A DNA stretch of 64,000 nucleotides from Pseudonocardia broussonetiae (lineage in GTDB: Bacteria > Actinomycetota > Actinomycetes > Mycobacteriales > Pseudonocardiaceae), in contig NZ_CP053564.1 in NCBI RefSeq assembly GCF_013155125.1, positions 4,161,501 through 4,225,500 on the forward strand, given 5' to 3'. Both the position numbers and the translations under genes were made by a program. Shown piece by piece: positions 34,424 to 42,392 of the stretch. The notes below the pieces were generated by a model. It worked only from the letters and a program-made list of their open reading frames with translations. It made no database searches and had not been told where the DNA came from. Position 1 is the first letter of the stretch, and every line of letters begins with the position of its first letter.

Positions 34424-35362
34424 ATGAACGATTCTCAACACCGTCCACCCGCTGCGCCGAGGCCCGCGCTGGGCCGGCTCGGCGCCGCAGCTGCATGCGC
34501 CGCTGGGAACGGGTGGAGGGTGTTCCCCGCCGTTCCCCGCGGCAAGGTCCCGGCGATCGCCGACTGGGAGAACGCCGCCACGACCGATCTCGACCAGATC
34601 ACGGCATGGTGGCGGTCGGCTCCGTGGAACGTGGCCGTCAGTGCAGGACCGTCTGGGTTGCTGGTCGTCGACCTCGACGTCAGGCGCGGCGCCTCCGCGC
34701 CGTCGCGCAGGGCCAGCGTCCGGGGCGGATACGACATCCTGGATCGGCTCGCCGCCGCAGCCGGCGAGATACCGCCCACCGACACCTACACGGTCGCGAC
34801 CCCGGGCGGGTTGCACCTGTACTTCCGCCAGCCCGAGGGCATGCGGTTGCGCAACACCCAGGGTGGACTTGCAGCGAACGTGGACACCCGCGGGCACGGC
34901 GGGTACGTCATCGCTGCCGGGTCGGTCCGCGTCGCAGGCATCTACCGGGTTGTCAGGCGCCGCCCGGCCGCCGAACTTCCGGCCTGGCTCGCTTTGGCGC
35001 TCACCCCATCACCGGCGCCGGCCGCTCGCACGCCGCGCCGGATCTCGAAGACGCCGCTTCCCAACGCGAGGGCTGCGGCCTATCTGCGTGCCGTCGTCGA
35101 TGGCGAATGCGCCGCAGTGGCCGCGGCGACCGTCGGACATCGCCATCAGACGCTGCTGCGCGCGGCGCGCAGGCTCGGGCACTGGGTCGGAGGATCTGCC
35201 CTCAGCGCGACCGCCGCCCACGCTGCGCTCACCGATGCGGCTGGTGGCTACATCGGCGTCGAGGGCTACACCGCCGCACAGGTCGATCGCGACATATCCG
35301 ACGGACTCGCCTACGGCGCCCGGTTTCCCCGCTGCCTCGACGACATCGACAACCGGACGTAG
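34424..35362 (+). CDS. Bifunctional DNA primase/polymerase (PrimPol, AEP superfamily)
   Basis: 312 residues. The archaeo-eukaryotic primase core is in residues 10-190: GNGWRVFPAVPRGKVPAI, LLVVDLDVRRG with the two metal-binding Asp, PGGLHLYFRQP with the catalytic His, and NVDTRGHGGYVIAAGS with the third Asp. A helical C-terminal domain (200-312) follows, without a fused helicase. Stand-alone PrimPols are standard in actinobacterial integrative elements, priming element replication. ATG is preceded by GGGGAGAAC. It forms a DNA-metabolism pair with ssb. Confidence 0.88.
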   Translation: MNDSQHRPPAAPRPALGRLGAAAACAAGNGWRVFPAVPRGKVPAIADWENAATTDLDQITAWWRSAPWNVAVSAGPSGLLVVDLDVRRGASAPSRRASVRGGYDILDRLAAAAGEIPPTDTYTVATPGGLHLYFRQPEGMRLRNTQGGLAANVDTRGHGGYVIAAGSVRVAGIYRVVRRRPAAELPAWLALALTPSPAPAARTPRRISKTPLPNARAAAYLRAVVDGECAAVAAATVGHRHQTLLRAARRLGHWVGGSALSATAAHAALTDAAGGYIGVEGYTAAQVDRDISDGLAYGARFPRCLDDIDNRT

Positions 35363-35531
35363 CTCCGGACGATCGCCGGTTGCGGCAGCCGCTGGAACGC
35401 CCTCCTCGCGCACGAGGTGCTGTCAACACTCCGCTGGATCATGCGGCGGGGTGGTGGGCGGGTGCGGCCCCGAGGTGGGGTCGTCGAGTTGGGTCGGGCC
35501 TCCGGTGCTCCGCTCAGGTGGATCGCCCGGA

Positions 35532-35668
35532 GGTCAGCACACCGGGGCGTGGGCGAGCGGCGATGAACCCGGCCCGCCCATCCCGGTGAGATCGCGTGCG
35601 GATCCGACATCGGCCGCCAGTCGGCGAAGCGATCACACCGGGATGGGCGAGCCGGAACCCCCGCCGTC
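35532..35668 (+). ncRNA. Repeated structured leader, copy 3 (before the 73-residue gene)
   Basis: GGTCAGCACACCG at 35532, GATGAACCCGG at 35562-35572 and GCCGGAACCCCCGCCGTCCC at 35651-35670 repeat copy 2. Arms 35572-35588 and 35636-35652 pair over 16 of 17 positions. It ends about 70 nt before the ATG of the next gene. The remainder of 35363-35531 shows no gene. Confidence 0.5.
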
Positions 35669-35739
35669 CCTCCGGGACCCCCGCCCCGGCGTGCTGAGGC
35701 TGCGCCGCGTTCCCCCAACGCCGAGCACCGGAGGCCCTC

Positions 35740-35961
35740 ATGACCATCACCGCCACCACCGAGATCACTGAGTCCGACACCCGCGCGACCCGCCTCGCGG
35801 TCCTCGAAGCCCAGGTCTGCGAGGCCCGAGACGAGATTCGCGTCGCCCGCCTCTGCGATGACATGTCCCTTGCCTTCGACGCGCTCGAGTCTCTGGCCAC
35901 GCTCATGCAGCACACCCTGCAGGAGCTCGCGCATCTCGGCACCGAGACCAGCCCGCGCTGA
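35740..35961 (+). CDS. Small helical island protein
   Basis: 73 residues, ATG with CGGAGG eight bases upstream. The sequence is almost all helix (RLAVLEAQVCEARDEIRVAR, ALESLATLMQHTLQELAHL), suggesting a coiled-coil dimer. Function unknown. It has its own structured leader and is followed by a terminator hairpin, so it is an independent unit. Similar short coiled-coil genes are common on integrative elements. Confidence 0.6.
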   Translation: MTITATTEITESDTRATRLAVLEAQVCEARDEIRVARLCDDMSLAFDALESLATLMQHTLQELAHLGTETSPR

Positions 35962-35975
35962 CCGCCAGGGGTCAT

Positions 35976-35998
35976 GGCCCGCCATGCCGGGGCGGGCC
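35976..35998 (+). terminator. Hairpin after the 73-residue gene
   Basis: GGCCCGCC-ATGCCGG-GGCGGGCC, perfect 8-bp stem, 15 nt past the stop. It separates the core island genes from the TerD module. The 36000-36263 region then holds no gene but should contain the module's promoter. Confidence 0.6.
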
Positions 35999-36263
35999 CG
36001 TCGCCCTGCTGGCTGGCGCGCTCGTGCAACACCTGGACCTACGGCGAGACGGTCGCTTGCCTCATCGGCTGTCCGGCTCCGACCCGGGACGCTTGCCCGG
36101 GAACCGCGGACGCCGGGTAACGGCTTCCTGACGTACAGCGATGAGGGGGCAGCGATCTCTTGGGGGACGAGGATGCGCCGAATCGGTGCCGCGACCGCGA
36201 TCTGTGCCGTGTTGACGATGCCGAGGTGCTCGGCCGCTGCCCGACCCAGATCAAGGGCAGCGA

Positions 36264-38051
36264 ATGTCTGAGCAGGTTCTTGCTGCTGGTCAGAATGTGG
36301 TGGCGCCGTCGGGCCTGTGGGACGTCGGGCTGAACGTCCGTTCTGGCCTGGATGTCGATCTGTGCGCTCTGCTGGTGGGGGAGGACGGCAAGGTCGCCGG
36401 CGATGACGATCTCGTGTTCTACAACGCCCCCCGTCACGTCAGCGGTGCTGTCACGCTGACTGACGATCCATCCTCGACAGGGCTGCGAATCGACCCCCGC
36501 GCGGTGCCCGCGGGAGTGGCCCGGATCGTGATCGCGGTGACGGTCGAGGTCAAGGGCTCCTTGACCGGCATGAACGTGCGGCTGCAGGGGACGGGCGCCG
36601 GTCCGGTGTTGGCCTTCGCCCCGGTTCAGCTCGACGGGGTCACCGCGGCCGTGCTGTTGGAGGTGTATCGGCGTGCTGGGTCCTGGAAGGTCCGGGCGGT
36701 CGGTCAGGGGTGGGCCAGCGGGCTGGCCGGTCTCGCCACCGACTACGGCATCGCGGTCGATGACGACTCGGGGGACGACGAGCCGGCCTCGTCGCAGGGC
36801 GCCGAAACGCAGCAGGAGCCCGACGCTCGGCGCGCGTCCGGAGACGATCAACAGGTCTCAGCGGACAGAGCTGGCCTGGCCGGCGACCTGCGTCGTCTCA
36901 CTGCGCAGCGTGCGGCGTTGTCCGCCGAGTTGTTCTCGCTCACCAAACGCGTCCGGGATGCCCGCGCCGAACTGGTGCAGACCGACGAGCTCGCTCTACT
37001 CCAGGAAGTCGGCTACTACCAGTTCAGCCACCCGCTGGATGACGCAGTGGCCTACCGCGAGCGACTCGACGCACTACGCGGCAAGATCAAGGCGGCGATC
37101 AGGGACAAGGTGGCTGTCCGGAGCCGGCCAGGGTGGATGGTCAACGGGTCGGCCAAAGAGGGAGCCGCGCTCGTCCGGGACTTCGGAACGCTGATGCTGC
37201 GCGCCTACAACGTGGAGGCGGACAACTGCGTCCGCACCGTTCGTCCGCACAGCCTCGCGGCCGCGATCAAGCGGCTAGACACCACCCGGGCCGCGATCTT
37301 GAAGCTCGGTGCCTCCATGGGCATCACCATCGACGACGCCTACCACCAGCTCCGGGTGGACGAACTGCGCCTGACCACGGACTTCCAGGCCAAGGCCGCG
37401 CAGGAGAAGGAGGACACGCGGGCCGAGCGCGAGCGGCTGCGCGAGGACGCGAAGGCGCTCGCCGAGCTCCAGCGCGAGGAGGCGAGGCTCCTCAAGGAGC
37501 GGTCGCACTACGAGACGGCGCTGGCCCGGTTGCTCGAGGGTGATGACGTGGAGGCGCAGGAGCGGATCCGTCAGCAGATCCGGGACATCGACAACGGGCT
37601 GGCCGGCGTGCGGGAGCGTGAGGCCAACACCCGCGCCGGCTTCGTCTACGTCATCTCCAATCCTGGCGCGTTTGGGGAGGCGATGGTCAAGATCGGGATG
37701 ACGCGGCGCTACGACCCGATGGACAGGATCAGGGAGTTGGGCAATGCCGGCGTCCCCTTCCGGTTCGACGTCCACGCGCTGATCCTCAGCGCGGACGCAC
37801 TCGGTCTCGAGGCGGCCCTGCACAGGGCGTTCGCTGCCCAACGCGTCAATCGCGTCAACCTGCGGCGTGAGTTCTTCTACGTCTCACCCGCCGCGGTCCG
37901 GGAGGTTCTGCTCGAGATCGGGCGCGATCACATCCTCGAGTACAAGGACACCGCCGAGGCGCTGGAATGGCGGCAGAGTCGGGACGGGGCGTCACCGGAC
38001 AGCGCGGCGGCCGGATCCGGGCGTGCCGGAGTCCAGTTGCGTCGGCAATAG
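36264..38051 (+). CDS. TerD - DUF4041 - Mug113 (GIY-YIG nuclease) fusion, SNIPE-like
   Basis: 595 residues in three parts. Residues 1-172 are a TerD domain with the Ca-binding-type loop VGEDGKVAGDDDLVFYN and the end WKVRAVGQGWASGLAGLATDYGI. Residues about 200-350 are DUF4041: LLQEVGYYQFSHPLDDAV, GWMVNGSAKEGAALVRDF, LMLRAYNVEADN. A charged coiled coil (365-455) leads to a Mug113/T5orf172 GIY-YIG-type nuclease (458-560): GFVYVISNPGAFGEAMVKIG, MTRRYDPMDRIRELG, Glu near 516 in EAALHRAF and RREFFYV. DUF4041-Mug113 is the plan of SNIPE, a membrane-anchored nuclease that blocks phage genome entry; here TerD replaces the anchor. ATG with AAGGGC upstream. Its partner gene was adjacent before an IS insertion. 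Confidence 0.9.
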   Translation: MSEQVLAAGQNVVAPSGLWDVGLNVRSGLDVDLCALLVGEDGKVAGDDDLVFYNAPRHVSGAVTLTDDPSSTGLRIDPRAVPAGVARIVIAVTVEVKGSLTGMNVRLQGTGAGPVLAFAPVQLDGVTAAVLLEVYRRAGSWKVRAVGQGWASGLAGLATDYGIAVDDDSGDDEPASSQGAETQQEPDARRASGDDQQVSADRAGLAGDLRRLTAQRAALSAELFSLTKRVRDARAELVQTDELALLQEVGYYQFSHPLDDAVAYRERLDALRGKIKAAIRDKVAVRSRPGWMVNGSAKEGAALVRDFGTLMLRAYNVEADNCVRTVRPHSLAAAIKRLDTTRAAILKLGASMGITIDDAYHQLRVDELRLTTDFQAKAAQEKEDTRAERERLREDAKALAELQREEARLLKERSHYETALARLLEGDDVEAQERIRQQIRDIDNGLAGVREREANTRAGFVYVISNPGAFGEAMVKIGMTRRYDPMDRIRELGNAGVPFRFDVHALILSADALGLEAALHRAFAAQRVNRVNLRREFFYVSPAAVREVLLEIGRDHILEYKDTAEALEWRQSRDGASPDSAAAGSGRAGVQLRRQ

Positions 38052-38129
38052 GCATGAAAGGTGTGGCCCACCCGGCGACGGGGGGCGCGCCATCAGGGTG
38101 GGACCGGAACGGGCACGTCACGAAAGGGC

Positions 38130-39550
38130 GGTCACGTCCCCTGGGTTGGTGGAGTTCGGGTTCGTGGTCTTGGCGTGGCGATCCTGACGGAGACGGCCAT
38201 CGTGCGACGGTCGGTGAGACCTGGCTAAGGGTTCTCACGGAAGGACACGACGCACGATGGCCTTGGACCATGCTGCCCTATTGGAAGTCCTCGACGCACT
38301 CAAGGCCGGTGATGCCGGTGAACGTGTCCGGGTCGCGGCCGAGACGATGTATCAGGCCCTGATCGAGACCGAGGTGACGGCCACGATCGGTGCCCAGCCC
38401 TGGGAACGCAGCCCGGGGCGCACGAATCAGCGCAACGGCTCGCGGCCTCGCATCCTGTCCACCACGGCGGGGGACCTGGCGCTGCGGATCCCGAAGTTGC
38501 GCACCGGGTCGTTCTTCCCCGCTCTGCTCGATCGCCGCCGGCGGGTGGACCAGGCCTTGTTCGCGGTGGTGATGGAGGCCTACCTGCACGGGGTCAGTAC
38601 GCGCAAGGTCGATGATCTGGTGCAGGCGCTCGGGGTCGGGTCGGGGATCTCCAAGAGCGAGGTCTCCCGGATCTGCGCTGATCTCGACGACCAGGTCGCG
38701 GCGTTCCGGGCCCGGTCGCTGGCCGAGACGAGTTACCCGTATGTGTTCCTGGATGCGACCTACTGCAAGGCCCGCGTCGATCACCAGGTGGTGTCCCAGG
38801 CCGTAGTCGTCGCGATCGGGGTGCGCGCTGATGGGCACCGCGAGGTGTTGGGTCTCGATGTCGGGGACAGCGAGAACGGCGCGTTCTGGACCGGGTTCCT
38901 GCGCAGCCTGGCCGCCCGCGGCCTGAGCGGGGTGAAACTCGTCATCGCCGACGCCCACCTCGGGCTCGGCCAAGCGGTGCGTACGGTGCTGCTCGGTGCC
39001 GGGGTCCAGCGCTGCCGGGTGCATTTCATGCGCAACGTGCTGGGCGTGGTCTCCAAGCCGCACGCGGCGATGGTGGCCGCGTTGATCCGCACCATCTTCG
39101 CCCAACCCGACGCGGCCGCGGTGCGCGAGCAACTCACCACCGTCGCTGGGATGCTGGGCCGCCAGTTCCCCAAGGTCACCGCCATGCTCGAGGCCGCGAC
39201 CGAGGAGCTGCTGGCGTTCACCGCGTTCCCGCCCACGCACTGGAAGAAGATCTGGTCGACCAACCCCTTGGAGCGGTTGAACAAAGAGATCAAGCGCCGT
39301 GCCGACGTGGTCGGGGTCTTCCCCAACCCCGCCGCCCTGCTCCGCCTCACCGGCGCCGTCCTGGCCGAGCAACACGACGAGTGGCAGGTCAGCGACCGCC
39401 GCTACCTCTCCGAAGCCTCCATGGCCGCTCTGGTCGCGGTTCCGGCCAGGAACACCGCACTACCGGCCACCGCCCTGATCACGGCATCATGAGCACGCAC
39501 TGACCCGCACGGTGTCGAGCACGAACTCCACCACTCAGCGGGACGTGACC
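38130..39550 (+). mobile_element. IS256-family insertion sequence with 9-bp target duplication
   Basis: 1421 bp. The left inverted repeat (38130-38164) and right inverted repeat (39516-39550) share GGTCACGTCCC and GGTGGAGTTCG with a few mismatches between. The flanking bases CGAAAGGGC occur directly at 38121-38129 and 39551-39559, the 9-bp duplication expected for IS256. The single transposase gene is intact. The duplicated target includes the ribosome site of the downstream TerD gene, so the pre-insertion sequence is fully reconstructable. Confidence 0.93.
38257..39492 (+). CDS. IS256-family transposase
   Basis: 411 residues, DDE mutator-type transposase. Catalytic residues fall in YVFLDATYCKAR (Asp), VIADAHLGLG (Asp) and NPLERLNKEIKRR (Glu), with CRVHFMRN between. 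Length and motifs are normal, so it is probably active. ATG preceded by GGAAGGACACGACG. It is co-directional with the TerD genes, so read-through could drive the downstream gene. Confidence 0.95.
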   Translation: MALDHAALLEVLDALKAGDAGERVRVAAETMYQALIETEVTATIGAQPWERSPGRTNQRNGSRPRILSTTAGDLALRIPKLRTGSFFPALLDRRRRVDQALFAVVMEAYLHGVSTRKVDDLVQALGVGSGISKSEVSRICADLDDQVAAFRARSLAETSYPYVFLDATYCKARVDHQVVSQAVVVAIGVRADGHREVLGLDVGDSENGAFWTGFLRSLAARGLSGVKLVIADAHLGLGQAVRTVLLGAGVQRCRVHFMRNVLGVVSKPHAAMVAALIRTIFAQPDAAAVREQLTTVAGMLGRQFPKVTAMLEAATEELLAFTAFPPTHWKKIWSTNPLERLNKEIKRRADVVGVFPNPAALLRLTGAVLAEQHDEWQVSDRRYLSEASMAALVAVPARNTALPATALITAS

Positions 39551-39565
39551 CGAAAGGGCAATTTC

Positions 39566-41374
39566 ATGGCACGACGGCGGGGATTGGTCGCCAGCATCGC
39601 GCGCATGCAGCGCGAGGCCGAGCGCGCACGGGCGGTACGTGAGCGCGATGCGGCGCGCCGGGCACGCGAGGCGCAGCGATCGCAGGCCGCGCGGGCGCGG
39701 GAGCGGGTGGCCGACCAGAAGGAACGAGCCCGCCTGTACGCCCTGGCGCGGGCCGAGGAGGTCGCGGGGGACAACGCGGAGCTCGAGGCCGAAGTCGCTG
39801 CGCTGGAGGGAGTGCTCGCCTCGACCCTGGACATCGACGACTTCCTGGATCTGGAGACTCTCAAGCGGCCACTGGTGCTGCCGCAGTTCGACCCGAGTGT
39901 CGCCGGTGTTGTGCGCCCGGCGCCGCGACTGGAGGAGTTCCTGCCCGATGCGCCGTCCGGTCTGGGACGGGCGTTCGGCGGCGCTGCGCGCCATCAGGAA
40001 CGCGTGCAGCAGGCGCAGGCAGCGTTCGAGCGGGCAGCCGCAGCCCACCAGGTGCAGGTGCAGGCGCACGGAAGGGACTTCGAGGCGGCCCGGCGACGAC
40101 ACGACGCCGAGGTCGCGCGGCTGGCCGTCGAGCATCGTGAGCAGATCGAGCAGGTCACGGACCTGCAGCGTGGCCTTGCCGCGGGCCTACCCGACGCCGT
40201 CGTCGGATACCTCGACCTGGTGTTGGAAGCGGCGGCCTACCCGGACGGTTTCCCGCACGCCTGGCGCCTGGCTTACTCACCCGAGACCCGCCAGCTCGTC
40301 GTGGAGTACGAGCTTCCCGCTCGCGAGGTGGTCCCGGTGGCGAAGGCCTACCGCTACATCAAGAGCAGCGACACCGTCACTCCCGTTGCCCGGTCCCAGG
40401 CGCAGATCCGCGCTCTCTACAGCTCGGTCGTGGCCCAGACAGTGCTCCGTGTGGTGCACGAGGTCCTCGAGTCCGACCGGGCCGGACGGGTCGCCTCTGT
40501 CGTGCTGAACGCGCACGTCACTGCCACGGATCCAGGGACCGGACGGCCGGTCCGGCCGTGCCTGGTCGCGCTCGGGACGACCCGGTCCCGATTCATGGAG
40601 CTCGACCTGCGCCGGGTGGATCCGGCCGCATGCCTGCGGCATCTCGAGGCCCGGGTCAGCCGGGACCCCGCCGCGCTCGTCCCGGTCGAGACGATGGTGC
40701 GTTTCGACTCAATCGATCTGCGGTTCTCGTCCGAGACCGAGCAGGTCGGACAGCCGGCGACCGCAGGTTCAGCGGTGAACGACAGCGCGCCGGCGCCGAC
40801 GCTCGTTACGCCTGGATCCGACGAACGCCGACCCGCGGTACCTGTTCGGCCGGAGCCCCTGAATCCCAGCGCAGAGCAGGACCTGAGCGCGGGTCAGAAC
40901 GTCGTACTGACCGGCCCGGTGATCGACGTCAGCCTCCCCGAAGCGTGGACCTCACCGGCCGACCTGTCCGTGCTGATGCTCGGTCCCGACGGCCGCGTCG
41001 CCGGGGACGACAACTTCATCTTCTTCAACAACCCGACGGCAGCCGACGGCGCGATCGGGCTTCGCGGAGGGGACAACCCCGACGGGGCCACGATCGATCT
41101 GTCGTTGCTGCCCGAGCACTGCGAACGCCTCGTCCTCGTCGCGAGCGGCGCCGACCCGACCGTCGACGTCGCGCGCACGGCCCTGCTGATCCTCGACCCC
41201 GCAGCCGAGAGAAGCCAGCTGACGTTCCGACCGACCGACACGACGGTCATGCCCGCGCTCATCTGCGCGGAGATCTACCGCCGCCACGGCTCCTGGCGGC
41301 TACGAGCCGTCGGCCAGGGATACGGCGACGGCCTCGCCGGTCTCGCCCGCGACTACGGCGTCAACGTGAACTGA
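39566..41374 (+). CDS. Coiled-coil protein with unrecognised central domain and C-terminal TerD domain
   Basis: 602 residues. Residues 1-75 are a basic coiled coil (RMQREAERARAVRERDAARR), then helical segments to 205. Residues 215-385 form a compact domain: YLDLVLEAAAYPDGFPHAW, TRQLVVEYELPAREVVPV, ALYSSVVAQTVLRVVHEVLE, RPVRPCLVALGTTRSRF, DPAACLRHLEARVSRDP. I recall this segment in proteins annotated as restriction-endonuclease-like, but no catalytic motif is visible. Residues 433-602 are TerD (LMLGPDGRVAGDDNFIFFNN; WRLRAVGQGYGDGLAGLARDYG). ATG at 39566 uses GAAAGGGC, which lies inside the IS target duplication; an earlier frame-open ATG at 39512 lies in the IS end. Natural partner of the SNIPE-like gene. 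Confidence 0.85.
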   Translation: MARRRGLVASIARMQREAERARAVRERDAARRAREAQRSQAARARERVADQKERARLYALARAEEVAGDNAELEAEVAALEGVLASTLDIDDFLDLETLKRPLVLPQFDPSVAGVVRPAPRLEEFLPDAPSGLGRAFGGAARHQERVQQAQAAFERAAAAHQVQVQAHGRDFEAARRRHDAEVARLAVEHREQIEQVTDLQRGLAAGLPDAVVGYLDLVLEAAAYPDGFPHAWRLAYSPETRQLVVEYELPAREVVPVAKAYRYIKSSDTVTPVARSQAQIRALYSSVVAQTVLRVVHEVLESDRAGRVASVVLNAHVTATDPGTGRPVRPCLVALGTTRSRFMELDLRRVDPAACLRHLEARVSRDPAALVPVETMVRFDSIDLRFSSETEQVGQPATAGSAVNDSAPAPTLVTPGSDERRPAVPVRPEPLNPSAEQDLSAGQNVVLTGPVIDVSLPEAWTSPADLSVLMLGPDGRVAGDDNFIFFNNPTAADGAIGLRGGDNPDGATIDLSLLPEHCERLVLVASGADPTVDVARTALLILDPAAERSQLTFRPTDTTVMPALICAEIYRRHGSWRLRAVGQGYGDGLAGLARDYGVNVN

Positions 41375-41523
41375 GTACCGCCAAACCTTCGATGATCGTC
41401 GTCAGCAAAGAGTCAGCATGACCCTCAGCGCTCGACCGGTGTGCCCGGGCCCGACCGCGACCAACACACTGGCTGACCGGCACCAATGCGTGTTGACGGC
41501 TTTCCGTGCTGTTTCCTGTCAGC

Positions 41524-41569
41524 GTTCACACCGAAGAGGTCACTGGTTCGATCCCAGTATCGCCCACCA
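41524..41569 (+). other. 3' fragment of tRNA-Val(CAC), putative attachment site
   Basis: 46 nt from the anticodon loop (GTTCACACCGAAG) through the T-arm (CTGGTTCGATCCCAG) to the encoded CCA (TATCGCCCACCA). The 5' half is absent: nothing complementary to the acceptor end lies in the 80 nt upstream. A partial tRNA 3' end is the normal att remnant left by integrative elements that insert in tRNA genes. It marks the right edge of the island. The intact tRNA gene and integrase should be at the other end, outside or lost. Confidence 0.82.
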
Positions 41570-41573
41570 GCAC

Positions 41574-41608
41574 AAACGCCCCTCACCGCATAGCGGTGGG
41601 GGGCGTTT
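41574..41608. terminator. 16-bp hairpin terminator after the tRNA fragment
   Basis: AAACGCCCCTCACCGC pairs with GCGGTGGGGGGCGTTT (one wobble) around an ATA loop, giving A-rich and T-rich ends as in bidirectional rho-independent terminators. It is the native tRNA terminator carried with the att sequence. Confidence 0.8.
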
Positions 41609-41822
41609 GACACAGATTCTGACAACAACGGTGACCACTTCGGCCGACTCCGCCTGCGGTCACGGGAGCGATCTGCCAGTGGGTCGGCCCGGGTCGACTT
41701 CGCGTAGTGAGCGAGGGGACCGCTTCGGGCTCGTGAGTCCTTTCTGTTGTCAGGGCGCTGCCGCCGCCGCTCATCATCGGGGCCAGCCGGATCGTCACCG
41801 GCCTATGCGACGCCGCTGCGTG

Positions 41823-42002
41823 TCATCGAGCGCCAGTTGGCCCGTGCGGTCGGTGGGCACCCTCGGGGACCGTGACGACCGACGACGGTTGGTCAGCAAG
41901 GCTGTGCACCCCGGGCGAGTGCAGGTGCAGGTCCACACGGATCCACCGAGCGCCTGCGGTCACATCGGGCGCGTGCAGGGCGGACGCGGCCGAGACGATC
42001 AT
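41823..42002 (-). pseudogene. Possible N-terminal fragment of a PHP-domain protein
   Basis: A 59-codon minus-strand frame reads MIVSAASALHAPDVTAGARW then IRVDLHLHSPGVHS before degenerating to a stop. DLHLHSPG resembles the first metal motif (HxH) of PHP phosphoesterase domains. The remaining motifs are missing. Fragment status is likely; identity is uncertain. Confidence 0.3.
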
Positions 42003-42171
42003 CGGAGTATTGTCCCATCGACGTCACAGCGCGCTGTCGCCACCGGTGCAGCTGCGAGGTCACGCCTCGTCTGCAGGTGGCGGGGGTTCTCGCGGACGAC
42101 GGGCGGCAGGGCCATCGTCGTGGTGGAACCGGAACCCGCCTGTTGAGCCGCAGCCCGTTGGTGGCCGCGGC

Positions 42172-42290
42172 CGGGCTTCAGCTCACGGCGCCCATCGGTG
42201 GGTGCGCACCCGAACCGTCGACGGAGGGCGGTGGCAAACGCACTCGGCGCCGTGAAGCCGACGGCATGAGCAACCGCGGTGTGATGGGCT
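42172..42290 (-). pseudogene. C-terminal helix-turn-helix fragment of an AraC-family regulator
   Basis: The minus strand reads AVAHAVGFTAPSAFATAL then RRRFGCAPTDGRRE, the second HTH and end of AraC-type regulators. No first HTH or sensor domain precedes it, and an IS3 element is inserted 60 nt upstream. It is a remnant. Confidence 0.6.
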
Positions 42291-42392
42291 GGTGGATGTA
42301 CGTGGCGTTGGTCAACCGGGTCCGTGAAGTGACCCCCGCTGGTCGGACACCAATGGGATGCCCCGGGTTCCGCGGAGTCGGCTTCCTGGAAG

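Noticed and set aside
36264..38051. GIY-YIG protein as a homing or transposon endonuclease
   Set aside because: The DUF4041 middle domain and TerD fusion, and absence of an intron or intein context, do not fit a homing enzyme.
41490..41569. Complete tRNA-Val gene
   Set aside because: Only the 3' half matches a tRNA; no 5' acceptor or D-arm sequence lies in the required distance.
41425..41628. 67-codon minus-strand ORF containing GRYWDRTSDLFGV
   Set aside because: This peptide is the well-known artefact of translating the antisense of a tRNA 3' end.
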